This document shows, piece by piece, positions 6,788-14,290 of a stretch of DNA of 16,566 bases. The notes below the pieces were generated by a model that saw only the letters and a list, made by a program, of their open reading frames with translations, was not told the DNA's origin and ran no database searches. Within the stretch, counting starts at the first letter, position 1, and each line of letters starts with the position of its first letter. Source of the stretch: an uncultured euryarchaeote (GTDB lineage Archaea; Thermoplasmatota; Poseidoniia; Poseidoniales; Poseidoniaceae); the NCBI GenBank assembly GCA_937897005.1, contig CALCOQ010000063.1, forward strand, positions 1-16,566, in the 5' to 3' direction. The position numbers and the translations under genes are program-made.

Positions 6788-7183
6788 TCAGTCATGGGTA
6801 TGAAACATTGTCGTTATGTCAGCAAGACCTTGAACCTGTTCTGTGATATCATCTCTGATTTTTCGATAGACATCCAACCCTTGCCCCATCGGGTCTTCCA
6901 ATCCCCAATCGATATCTGCTTTCAGAGCAGGGCACGTTTCTTCCACACCACAACCCATCGATATCACCATGTCCCAAACATCGAGAGATTCGAGATCGAG
7001 CAGATTCGGGATTTGAGCAGAGATATCGATATCCAACTCCGCCATAACCTCGATCGCTTTGCTGGCGACTTTACTCTCTGGCATGGTTCCAGCGCTGGCT
7101 GCATCATATCCATACTCTCTTGCGAAACCTTCTGCCATCTGGCTTCGGCAAGAGTTTCCAACACAGACGAACAGTACTTTCAT
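6788..7183 (-). CDS. arsC: Arsenate reductase / low-molecular-weight protein phosphatase family
   Basis: A 131-residue cytoplasmic protein of the LMW-PTPase fold. The P-loop CVGNSCR (7-13) gives the nucleophile C7 and the anion-binding R13; SQMAEG follows as in thioredoxin-linked arsenate reductases. Two further cysteines, C78 and C84 (MGCGVEETCP), sit where ArsC proteins keep their redox relay pair. The WGLEDP motif (93-98) supplies the acid D98. These features favour arsenate reductase over a plain tyrosine phosphatase. The frame stays open for 94 codons upstream, but the family begins at MKVLFVC, so the ATG at 7183 is the start; the longer version would run through the divergent membrane-protein gene. 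No other arsenic gene is nearby. The tRNA-Gly follows 15 bases downstream. Symbol is by family. Confidence 0.88.
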   Translation of the reverse strand: MKVLFVCVGNSCRSQMAEGFAREYGYDAASAGTMPESKVASKAIEVMAELDIDISAQIPNLLDLESLDVWDMVISMGCGVEETCPALKADIDWGLEDPMGQGLDVYRKIRDDITEQVQGLADITTMFHTHD

Positions 7184-7232
7184 CGGAACCAGCAAGATGA
7201 CGACCACATTTGAATGATGTCCAAGGAGAGAA

Positions 7233-7676
7233 GTGAGTCGGCAGACACTTGTCCTAGTCTCTTCTCGAGCAACCATGTTGCCTTCACGTTGGAATCCTTG
7301 GAGGGGCATCATTCTGACTTTGTTCATCTTCGCCATCGAATTCGGGTTGCATATCGTCTTCGCCGCCAAGCAATGGGATGCCCTATTCTTGTTCGTCGTA
7401 ATCGATCTGTTCTTCCTGAGCGTGTGTTTCGCTCCTATCGCATTGATACTTGGTGGTCCAGCCAACCATCATGTTGGAGAACAGGTCATTGGAATCGGGA
7501 CCACTGTTGCGGTTCCATTGACGATGGGATTCTTCTGGGCTGTCAATGACATGACCTGGTCGTATTGGTTGATCGGTTCAACCGCTCTTCCGATGTTGTC
7601 TCAGATACTCTGGTATAGATGGGAAAGAGGGCTTTCCTGTCTCATTTATCATCCAGTTATTGTAGAGGAAGAGTGA
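7233..7676 (+). CDS. Small polytopic membrane protein, function unknown
   Basis: A 147-residue protein that I do not recognise. Hydrophobic segments at about 24-45, 49-74, 86-104 and 110-127 predict four membrane helices, with a short acidic C-terminus (VEEE). No catalytic motif is evident; GGPANHH (74-80) between helices two and three is the most polar conserved-looking patch. The start is decided by AAGGAG (7223-7228), which lies four bases before the GTG at 7233. An ATG at 7275 would still keep all helices and is the alternative. It is divergent from the arsC-like gene (49 bases apart) and 37 bases upstream of the Mrp-type ATPase on the same strand, so it may be the first gene of that transcript. 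Confidence 0.7.
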   Translation: MSRQTLVLVSSRATMLPSRWNPWRGIILTLFIFAIEFGLHIVFAAKQWDALFLFVVIDLFFLSVCFAPIALILGGPANHHVGEQVIGIGTTVAVPLTMGFFWAVNDMTWSYWLIGSTALPMLSQILWYRWERGLSCLIYHPVIVEEE

Positions 7677-7713
7677 GCGAGGATTCAAGAAAGCCCATCT
7701 TGTCGACAGGTCG

Positions 7714-8730
7714 ATGACTGATTCACCCATCTCCCAACACAACCCCAGCAAATCTGATTCTCCTGCTCCAGAGGAGGATGCAAGTCCTCAACAAAAGAAG
7801 CAGATGGAGGCGGCATATCAGCAGATGAAGCGGCAGATGGCGATGAAGAAGATCGCTGATGAAATATCACACAAGATCATGGTCTTGTCCGGTAAGGGAG
7901 GCGTTGGTAAGTCGACGGTAGCCACTGGTCTGGCACTATCCTTGGCGGAACAGGGTCTGAAAGTTGGTTTGCTCGATATCGATATCACCGGTCCAAATAT
8001 CCCCAAGATGATGGGTCTCGATGGAATGAGACTACATGTGGAAGAGGGCCGAATCCACCCCAATATCGGACATTCTGGTGTCAAGGTCATCTCGATGGCA
8101 TTCTTGTTGGAGGATGAGGATACACCAGTGGTATGGCGTGGGCCGATCAAGCTCGGTGCCATCCAGCAGTTCATCGCCGACGTTGAGTGGGGAATCCTTG
8201 ACCATTTGATCATTGATTTCCCTCCTGGAACCAGTGACGAGCCACTGACCGTTGCTCAAAGTCTGCCAGATATCGATGGAATTGTGATAGTCACCACTCC
8301 ACAAGAGGTTGCATTGCTCGATAGCAGGAAATCGATATCCTTCGCCAAGACGTTGAATGTCCCTGTACTCGGTGTGGTCGAGAACATGAGTGGCTATACT
8401 TTGCGTGGAACAGCAGAACCCAACAGTAGATTGCAACTCATTGGTCCCGGTGGAAAGAAGATCGATGTTGAGGCTGATGGGGATGGTGATTGGTCAGCGA
8501 TTCTGGATATCTTCAAGAAAGGCGGGGGCGAGAGGATTGCAATGGACCTCAAGGTGCCATTCCTTGGAGCATTGCCTTTTGATCCTGGTGTGGTTCGTGG
8601 TGGTGATGATGGAGTTCATAGGATAGTTGCGGACCCAGCTGGAGATAGCGCCAAAGCCTTTGCCAAGGTGGTTGAAGCGATCACTGAACAGTTGTCTGAA
8701 GAAGCAGAATCTGGAGTCAACATCATCTGA
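7714..8730 (+). CDS. Mrp/Nbp35-type P-loop ATPase, Fe-S carrier family, cysteine-free
   Basis: A 338-residue P-loop ATPase of the Mrp/ApbC/Nbp35/HCF101 group, which carries Fe-S clusters to target proteins in the cytoplasm. The deviant Walker A GKGGVGKS is at 60-67, switch I DIDITGP at 88-94, VWRGP at 140-144, DFPPGTSD at 168-175 and VENMSG at 222-227; the GGGERIA and VPFLGALPFDP stretches near 270-291 finish the domain. In the family VENMSG is normally followed by a Cys-x-x-Cys that bridges the cluster. Here that loop is replaced by about 35 residues (229-264), and the whole protein contains no cysteine. The first 50 residues are a charged, Gln- and Met-rich tail, not the DUF59/FSCA domain often found there. 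The next gene, eight to eleven bases on, encodes a cysteine-containing DUF971 protein. The ATG at 7714 has only a weak AGGT ahead of it. Confidence 0.9.
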   Translation: MTDSPISQHNPSKSDSPAPEEDASPQQKKQMEAAYQQMKRQMAMKKIADEISHKIMVLSGKGGVGKSTVATGLALSLAEQGLKVGLLDIDITGPNIPKMMGLDGMRLHVEEGRIHPNIGHSGVKVISMAFLLEDEDTPVVWRGPIKLGAIQQFIADVEWGILDHLIIDFPPGTSDEPLTVAQSLPDIDGIVIVTTPQEVALLDSRKSISFAKTLNVPVLGVVENMSGYTLRGTAEPNSRLQLIGPGGKKIDVEADGDGDWSAILDIFKKGGGERIAMDLKVPFLGALPFDPGVVRGGDDGVHRIVADPAGDSAKAFAKVVEAITEQLSEEAESGVNII

Positions 8731-8737
8731 GGTGCTT

Positions 8738-9091
8738 GTGTTGAGCGAAATTCCGAAGTTGATTGAACTTGAGCGTACCGTAGAGGACGCGATTTTTCGT
8801 TGGCAGGATGGCAGTGAACACATCATTTCCTGGAATGATGTCCGATACTACTGCCCTTGCGCCAAATGCGCTCCGAATAGAAATGATGAAGAGACTGCGT
8901 CAGAATTGAGAAGTTCGGTGGAAGCATGTGTTTCTGAGAAACCAATGGTCAGAGCAATCGGTCGATACGCCTTGACATTTGAGTGGAGTGAAGGATGCAG
9001 TAGCGGTATCCATAAGTTCGAGAGATTGTGGGATATCGCCAATGGAATTGACCCAGACCATGGTAAGCCCTACGTGCATGGGGCCTGGTAG
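8738..9091 (+). CDS. DUF971 / GBBH-like N-terminal domain protein
   Basis: A protein of about 117 residues made of one DUF971 domain. Visible are FRWQDGSEHIISWNDVR (20-36), the cysteine motif CPCAKC (C39, C41, C44), GRYALTFEWSEGCSSGIHKF near 80-99, and FERLWDIA. The domain occurs alone in bacteria, at the N-terminus of gamma-butyrobetaine hydroxylase, and at the C-terminus of the plastid Fe-S factor HCF101. The first cysteines could bind metal or an Fe-S cluster. In the usual WSDGH motif the His is Cys here. The frame is open into the preceding gene, but GAGGTG (8729-8734) points to GTG 8738 or TTG 8741 as the start. Position right after the Mrp-type ATPase suggests the two act together in Fe-S delivery. 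Confidence 0.83.
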   Translation: MLSEIPKLIELERTVEDAIFRWQDGSEHIISWNDVRYYCPCAKCAPNRNDEETASELRSSVEACVSEKPMVRAIGRYALTFEWSEGCSSGIHKFERLWDIANGIDPDHGKPYVHGAW

Positions 9092-9117
9092 TCGGCATAT
9101 TCTGCAGCAGATGTAAA

Positions 9118-9136
9118 CTCACACCTTTGGTGTGAG
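9118..9136 (+). terminator. Perfect 8-bp hairpin between the DUF971 and PAP2 genes
   Basis: CTCACACC (9118-9125) and GGTGTGAG (9129-9136) pair perfectly around a TTT loop, 26 bases after the DUF971 stop. No U-run follows on either strand. It may be a 3'-end or processing hairpin, or a symmetric operator for the gene that starts at 9161 or 9188. Confidence 0.45.
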
Positions 9137-9160
9137 GAAGGCACAGGCTTGAAGCGCTGA

Positions 9161-11293
9161 ATGGTTGCGAGAACTGATGGGGCCACGATGACCGACGGAA
9201 TCTATCTGACTTGGATAACCATGGCTTTGGCCGGTGGTGTCATCTTGATTCCACTGTTCAAGCCTCCTTGGGCCAAGGTCAATCTGCGCGCATTCAATGA
9301 TATGTTTCGTCGCTATTGGCTACATATCCTGTTGGTCTTTCTCATATTCTTCTGGAAGGACACTCTGGACACTCTAGACCGGATATTCATGGCCAATACC
9401 CAATTGGAGATGACGGCTTGGGTCTATGCTGTAGAGGGAGATATGGTTCTATGGGTACAACAGACCTTCAAGGCCCACTGGTTGACGGTTTCACTGACTC
9501 ATTTCTATGTCTCAGGATACCTGATGGTGGTCTATGTCAGTATCATCTACTTCTGTTACTTCAATGACCGTTTCATGGCTGACAGGGTTTCTCTCTGCGT
9601 CTTCTTCATCTATGCATTGGCTGTTCCATTCTATTTGTTCTTCAATGTCCGGGTGACGGGTGACCACATTCCAGCAATGGAGGCTTTGGCCTATGACCTG
9701 ACACCAGAGATCAATGATTGGTTTGAACGAATAGATCCGTTCACCAATGGAATGCCCAGTCTGCATATCGGCATTCCATTTGGGGTTTGGTTGTGTATCG
9801 TCAGATGGGACGATGATAACAGGTGGACGAAGTATCGAAATTTCTTGTTGGTCTATCTTGTGGTCACATGTTTCGCAATCGTTTATCTCGGGATTCACTG
9901 GTTCGTGGACATCATCGGTGGGATGATGATTGCTGCATTAGCGATCAGATTGACAGAACGATACAACAAGGCGGTCTGGAATGTTCTTGATGAAAGGACA
10001 TTGAATGCAAGATTGGCAACCATAGTGACTCGTCCACATCGGGTTTCATGGTGGATTTCATCGAGGACGAAGAAATTAATGAGCGCCTTGAGACACCCAT
10101 CCAGTCATGAGACTGGTTGGGCCATTTTCATTGTCGTCATCATGACTTCCAGTGTCATAGTCTGGGACATGACTCATCGTGATCTACCGGTCACTGGTGT
10201 TGAAGCCCCAGTTGGTGCGGTGGCTGCAGATGGGTGGCTGGTGAGTCTCGATAATCGTAGTGAGGAAGGAATAGTCTTGGTGGTGGTTGATCTGGCAAAT
10301 CCAGATGATCCGCAGGTGATTCCACACCCTTCCTTGAACATGGATGCATTACATGATACGGCTGGTAACATGGTTGCTGTAGCCAATTCAACGGAATTAT
10401 GGATCATGGATCTAAAAGAACTGGCCAAGGAACCCACCATATTACCGGTTTCAAATCCGACTTTCGTCAAGATCGGTAACTCCGGATTAGGAGAAATGGT
10501 GGTGCTTCTGGTCGAGGATGGAAAGATGAGAGGAGTCTCGAAGAGCGGCGAGGCCATCGTGACTCCGAGTCTTCAGGATGAGCAAGCAGAGGTGCTCAAT
10601 CTAGCGATAGAGGGAAACAAATTGGCCATGGTATTCACAGATAACAATTCAAAGGTCAGGGTTGGACAGGTTGGCACTCAGGGATTCGTTGATTATCCGT
10701 TGAATGTGACTGCACCTGTGGAACAGGATGAGACCTTGAGAAGTTGGGGTTACATCATTGATGTGGCCAATGCAACTGTAGTGGATATTGATCTGGATGA
10801 GAAATGGTTGGTTGCCACGGTGAATGTGACCGCGACAGATAGATTGGTACTCATCGATCTGGAAACAGGTACCAGCCAGTTGCTGTCGGATCCAAAATAT
10901 CCTGCTCATGATCCTGCGGTGGGCAATGGCTTGGTAGTCTGGGCATCTCAATGGCATCTGAATCCAGTGCAACCCAGTGAGCAGTTCGAAGATCATGAAA
11001 TCTGGTATTATGATCTTGAGAAGAATGTGACAGAACGTCTGACTGAGGATCTCATCGATCAGCGAAATCCTCAGGTGACCAAGGATCATATCGTCTGGCA
11101 GGAGGTGGAAGATGGAAGTGTGGTTTCAACCAAGGTCCACCCAAGGAATATGCAATTGCAACCATATTCATCCACTTCTCTACAAGTTGCTACCATCATT
11201 TTGATTCCATTGGTTTGCTTACATATCTGGAAACGCAGCACGGAGGCAAGGTCGAAAGAAGTCGAAGCATCATCAGCTTCAACTGGGGATTGA
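9161..11293 (+). CDS. PAP2_3/AUR1-like membrane enzyme fused to an extracytoplasmic propeller-like domain
   Basis: A 710-residue protein with two parts. Residues about 14-262 form a membrane domain of six to seven helices with PAP2-family catalytic motifs: NGMPSLHIG (196-204, H202) and YLGIHWFVD (242-250, H246 and D250). The PSLH form (where lipid phosphatases have PSGH) matches the PAP2_3 branch, which includes inositol-phosphorylceramide synthase and related lipid headgroup transferases or phosphatases. A further helix (320-337) then leads to a 330-residue outside region with repeated strand patterns such as DLETGTSQLLSD and DLEKNVTERLTED, each followed by VWASQ/VWQEV, typical of TolB/WD-like beta-propellers, with N-x-S/T sequons. 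A last helix (674-690) with a basic stop-transfer anchors the C-terminus. An ATG at 9188 is an equally good start. The 3' end overlaps nadA by 15 bases. Likely envelope lipid or glycolipid metabolism; substrate unknown. Confidence 0.85.
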   Translation: MVARTDGATMTDGIYLTWITMALAGGVILIPLFKPPWAKVNLRAFNDMFRRYWLHILLVFLIFFWKDTLDTLDRIFMANTQLEMTAWVYAVEGDMVLWVQQTFKAHWLTVSLTHFYVSGYLMVVYVSIIYFCYFNDRFMADRVSLCVFFIYALAVPFYLFFNVRVTGDHIPAMEALAYDLTPEINDWFERIDPFTNGMPSLHIGIPFGVWLCIVRWDDDNRWTKYRNFLLVYLVVTCFAIVYLGIHWFVDIIGGMMIAALAIRLTERYNKAVWNVLDERTLNARLATIVTRPHRVSWWISSRTKKLMSALRHPSSHETGWAIFIVVIMTSSVIVWDMTHRDLPVTGVEAPVGAVAADGWLVSLDNRSEEGIVLVVVDLANPDDPQVIPHPSLNMDALHDTAGNMVAVANSTELWIMDLKELAKEPTILPVSNPTFVKIGNSGLGEMVVLLVEDGKMRGVSKSGEAIVTPSLQDEQAEVLNLAIEGNKLAMVFTDNNSKVRVGQVGTQGFVDYPLNVTAPVEQDETLRSWGYIIDVANATVVDIDLDEKWLVATVNVTATDRLVLIDLETGTSQLLSDPKYPAHDPAVGNGLVVWASQWHLNPVQPSEQFEDHEIWYYDLEKNVTERLTEDLIDQRNPQVTKDHIVWQEVEDGSVVSTKVHPRNMQLQPYSSTSLQVATIILIPLVCLHIWKRSTEARSKEVEASSASTGD

Positions 11294-12430
11294 CAGCATT
11301 CGCGATAACGCGTTGCGGGCACTGACCGCGGTTTCTTCAGGAACCACTATTCTATTCGCTTCTTCACCCGCTTCAATTCTCTGGAGCACATCGAGTAGAT
11401 AGGTGGGGTGAATCATGTACATGGTGGAACAAGGGCATACAAGTGGGTCAAGACATTGCACTTTCTTGTCTGGATGGTTGGAATCCAGTCGCTTTACCAT
11501 ATTGATTTCGGTACCTACTCCAATCGTGCTTCCACTAGGTGCATCTGCAACATATTGTCTGATGAACTCGGTGGAGCCGACAGCATCAGCAGCATCCACC
11601 ACCTCTCTTCTACATTCAGGGTGTACCACCACAAGGGCATCGGGTTCAGTTTCCCTGAGTTCCTCGATCTGTGAAGTGTTGAATCTTCGATGAACACTAC
11701 AATAGCCATGCCAGAGAATTATTCGAGCATCTTCCAGCCTTTCTCTATCTGGACTCTCATCCGGTGTCCAGATCATCATCTTTTCTTCTGGAATTCCCAT
11801 TGCAAGTCCTGTGTTTCGTCCAAGATGTTGATCGGGAAAGAACAGTACCTTACCTTCTGGTCCGGCTCTCTCAAAGGCCCATTCAAGAACACCAGTTGCA
11901 TTCGATGAAGTACAGACCACTCCACCATGGTCTCCGACGAAAGCCTTCAGTTCAGCACTTGAATTCATGTAGGTGACTGGGACCAGGCAGGCTTCCCCAC
12001 CTTCAGCAGGTGCACATTGATCAACCCGATTCTTTGGGTCTATCAATCCTGATTCAGCAATCAATTCCTTCCAGCAGTCCTCAACCTGTTCGAGGTTGGC
12101 CATATCTGCCATGCTGCATCCGGCCCTTAGATTGGGTAGACTCACTTTCTGCGTTTCTCGACTCAGGATATCTGCTGATTCTGCCATGAAGTGGACACCG
12201 CAGAATACGATGTTACTGGCCTGACTCTCACTGGCCAGTTTCGAGAGCAGGAAAGAGTCACCGAGCAGGTCGGCGTGTTGTACAATACTGTCTCTCTGGT
12301 AATGATGGCCGAGAATCAAGAGGTCTTTTCCAAGTCTCTTCTTGATAGCATCAATACGTTGATGCAACTCCTCTTCAGAGAGGTCCAGCGCTTGTCCAGT
12401 GATATCGCACATCGGTAGACTGAGAGTCAT
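11279..12430 (-). CDS. nadA: Quinolinate synthase A
   Basis: A 383-residue [4Fe-4S] enzyme that condenses iminoaspartate with dihydroxyacetone phosphate to quinolinate, the precursor of NAD. Numbering from the ATG at 12430, LGHHYQRD (40-47), CGVHFMAESADIL, AGCSMADM (C105), FFPDQHLGRNTG, WHGYCSVH (C244), HPECRREV (C273) and CPCSTM (332-337) are all clear; C105, C244 and the C-x-x-M cysteine near 334 are the expected cluster ligands. The frame stays open for 16 codons upstream, but GAGGGGG (on the minus strand, 12437-12443) sits six bases before the ATG at 12430 and decides the start. No nadB or nadC is in the window. The 3' end overlaps the PAP2-fusion gene by 15 bases. Confidence 0.96.
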   Translation of the reverse strand: MTLSLPMCDITGQALDLSEEELHQRIDAIKKRLGKDLLILGHHYQRDSIVQHADLLGDSFLLSKLASESQASNIVFCGVHFMAESADILSRETQKVSLPNLRAGCSMADMANLEQVEDCWKELIAESGLIDPKNRVDQCAPAEGGEACLVPVTYMNSSAELKAFVGDHGGVVCTSSNATGVLEWAFERAGPEGKVLFFPDQHLGRNTGLAMGIPEEKMMIWTPDESPDRERLEDARIILWHGYCSVHRRFNTSQIEELRETEPDALVVVHPECRREVVDAADAVGSTEFIRQYVADAPSGSTIGVGTEINMVKRLDSNHPDKKVQCLDPLVCPCSTMYMIHPTYLLDVLQRIEAGEEANRIVVPEETAVSARNALSRMLSIPS

Positions 12431-12507
12431 TTCATTCCCCCTCAAGACAATCTTGCAGGGCCATCCCTTTGAAGCCATCCCTTCTGCGAGTTGATGTTGG
12501 GGAGCCG

Positions 12508-13179
12508 ATGTTGTGGAAGGATGAGGGCCGTATCCATCTGGGTGCTGAAGCCGAGGTTCGTGCAGGTTTCTGGTTAGGTATTCCAGCGGTCAAGAAGATT
12601 CGTATGAAGCGCACATGGAGACATCCCGATCTCGATCATCTCTTGACTCGTCGACGGCTTGATGCAGAGTGTCGTTCTCTACGTCGGTTGGTGGGATGTG
12701 GAATACGAATCCCTTCAATTCTGCAACTCGACAGAAACACCTTCACCATGGTAATGAGCAAGGTGGATGGAGAACCGCTGATCGATGTATTAAGAGCTGG
12801 AATCAGTGATGATGAGATTTTCAGCGAAGTTGGTAGGGTCATCCGTATCATGCACAGAGTTGGTATTGTTCATGGTGACCTGTCTACCAACAACATCCTT
12901 TGGCAACATGGTGGAACTCCAGCACTTGTAGATCTGGGTCTTTCAAGAGTGTCCACAGAGGTGGAACAATTCGGGATAGACCTCCACGTCCTTGAGGAAA
13001 TTCTTTCCGCAAGTCACCCGGAATATGATGGGGCGATGACGATGGTGGAATCAGGTTACCTTTCTCTTGATATTGATGAAGGACCGGCGGAAGACAGCAG
13101 TGGAGGACCATTGCCAAGTGCAGCACAGGTGATCAAACGTCTTCAGGATATTCGTACCCGTGTCAGATACCATGGTTGA
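12508..13179 (+). CDS. bud32: Bud32-type atypical kinase/ATPase of the KEOPS complex
   Basis: A 223-residue minimal kinase. KEOPS makes the t6A modification at position 37 of ANN-decoding tRNAs, and Bud32 is its small ATPase partner of Kae1. Landmarks from the ATG at 12508: GAEAE (12-16) as a short glycine-rich region, the basic KKIRMKRTWRHPDLD block (29-43), MVMSKVDGEPL, HGDLSTNNIL (122-131, with D124 and N129), and VDLGLS (141-146), a variant of DFG with D142 as metal ligand; EQFGIDLHVLE matches the usual EDKAVDLYVLE. In many archaea Bud32 is fused to Kae1; here it is free-standing. GGGGAG (12499-12504) precedes the ATG at 12508 by only three bases, so an in-frame TTG at 12469 (236 residues) remains possible. 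It is divergent from nadA and convergent with crcB. Confidence 0.92.
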   Translation: MLWKDEGRIHLGAEAEVRAGFWLGIPAVKKIRMKRTWRHPDLDHLLTRRRLDAECRSLRRLVGCGIRIPSILQLDRNTFTMVMSKVDGEPLIDVLRAGISDDEIFSEVGRVIRIMHRVGIVHGDLSTNNILWQHGGTPALVDLGLSRVSTEVEQFGIDLHVLEEILSASHPEYDGAMTMVESGYLSLDIDEGPAEDSSGGPLPSAAQVIKRLQDIRTRVRYHG

Positions 13180-13182
13180 GAT

Positions 13183-13560
13183 TCAAGCGATGAATCTTTC
13201 AGCCCCTAACCAACCGAGGAGTGCCAGCAGTGGTCCAATGACAGCAGTGGTACCTGCATAGAGTAATGAGCGCGTGGTCTCACCTTGCCTCCACAGTTCA
13301 ATGGTCTCGAAACTATAGGTGGAAAGAGTGGTGAAAGCGCCGAGTATACCGATTCCGAGAAACATGACCATTTCTTTGCTGATCACTTCATTGTTCGCTG
13401 CTGCTCCCATCAATGCACCCAAGAGAAGTGAGCCTACCAGATTCACGGTCAGAGTTCCCCAAGGCATTTCCTCCGTGGTAAGCCATTGGCCGAACAGATA
13501 CCGGAGTACGGCGCCGATGGCCCCACCGAACGCGATGTAGATCAGAATCTTGGCTTCCAT
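13183..13560 (-). CDS. crcB: CrcB/Fluc fluoride channel
   Basis: A 125-residue membrane protein with four hydrophobic helices. Family motifs: FGGAIGAVLRY (11-21), WGTLTVNLVGSLLLG (34-48, with N40), and GILGAFTTLSTYSFE (71-85), which carries the broken third helix, the sodium site and the phenylalanine of the fluoride path. Fluc channels work as antiparallel dimers and let fluoride leave the cytoplasm. Only one crcB copy is seen, so a homodimer is likely unless a partner lies elsewhere. No fluoride riboswitch was recognised upstream. Three bases separate its stop codon from the convergent bud32 stop. Confidence 0.96.
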   Translation of the reverse strand: MEAKILIYIAFGGAIGAVLRYLFGQWLTTEEMPWGTLTVNLVGSLLLGALMGAAANNEVISKEMVMFLGIGILGAFTTLSTYSFETIELWRQGETTRSLLYAGTTAVIGPLLALLGWLGAERFIA

Positions 13561-13624
13561 GCATTTCCGTGTCTGATACGCTGCATCATCTTGCCGACAT
13601 CAAGAAGGAGTCCGAACGATTCCG

Positions 13625-14233
13625 ATGCTCATGTCCCGCCGACTTTACTTCCTGACCTCCAATCAAGGCAAGTTGCGTGAGGCTAAGCATCATCTTGCCT
13701 CCTCTGGGTGGTCTCTTGAGCAATTTTCGATAGATGGCAAGGTGCCAGAATTCATTGAACCACAAGCCGACTCCTTGGAGGAGGTGGCACTTTCAAAACT
13801 GGTTCAGGCTATTGCTTTGCTTGAATCACAGGATCGTTCATCCGATGCAATTCTTGTTGAGGATTCAGGACTGTTCATCCATGCATTTCCAGGATTTCCA
13901 GGGGTTTATTCATCTCACATCTTCAAGTCCTTGGGTTGTACTGGGATTCTGAGTTTGATGGGAGAGGAGAGGAGTGCCCATTTTGAAGCCGTAGCAGTCC
14001 TGTGGGATGGTGAACGGACACGGATCGGGAGGGGCGTGTGTCGTGGAAGAATTGCCAATGATATGGTTGAAGGAGAAGGATTCGGTTTTGACCCCATCTT
14101 CATTCCAGATGATCTTGAAGATGGCAGCAGCAGCGATGGCAAACCATTCGGAGCGATTTCAATCTCTCTGAAACATTGTTTTAGCCATCGGCGGTCAGCA
14201 TTGGACGAGTTGTTCAATAGTGATGATGAATAG
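13625..14233 (+). CDS. rdgB: XTP/dITP pyrophosphatase (RdgB/HAM1 family)
   Basis: A 202-residue enzyme that hydrolyses non-canonical purine triphosphates (XTP, dITP) to monophosphates and keeps them out of DNA and RNA. Motifs in order: TSNQGKLREA (11-20), the substrate-binding entry; VEDSGLFIHAFPGFPGVYS (78-96) with the metal-binding E79 and D80; GEGFGFDPIFIP (150-161); and SHRRSALDEL (187-196), which holds the base-recognition His and Arg. Length is normal. ATG codons at 13625 and 13631 are both possible; an AAGGAG at 13605-13610 is 14 bases from the first, longer than usual. It is divergent from crcB, and the next gene on the same strand starts 57 bases on. Confidence 0.95.
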   Translation: MLMSRRLYFLTSNQGKLREAKHHLASSGWSLEQFSIDGKVPEFIEPQADSLEEVALSKLVQAIALLESQDRSSDAILVEDSGLFIHAFPGFPGVYSSHIFKSLGCTGILSLMGEERSAHFEAVAVLWDGERTRIGRGVCRGRIANDMVEGEGFGFDPIFIPDDLEDGSSSDGKPFGAISISLKHCFSHRRSALDELFNSDDE

Positions 14234-14290
14234 CGATTCCTTCGCGCCGTCATCGTCAAAGGTGGATTGCTGCTGGGCTGTTCGGTAACC

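Noticed and set aside
7184..7465. The 94-codon N-terminal extension of the arsenate-reductase-like frame.
   Set aside because: The family starts at MKVLFVC; the extension has no domain character and overlaps the divergent membrane-protein gene and its Shine-Dalgarno site.
8627..8737. An N-terminal extension of the DUF971 frame into the Mrp-type gene.
   Set aside because: It overlaps the confident ATPase coding sequence in another frame; a GAGGTG site supports a start at 8738 or 8741.
13561..13624. A fluoride riboswitch upstream of crcB.
   Set aside because: The minus-strand leader does not show the conserved pseudoknot sequence of the crcB motif as I know it.
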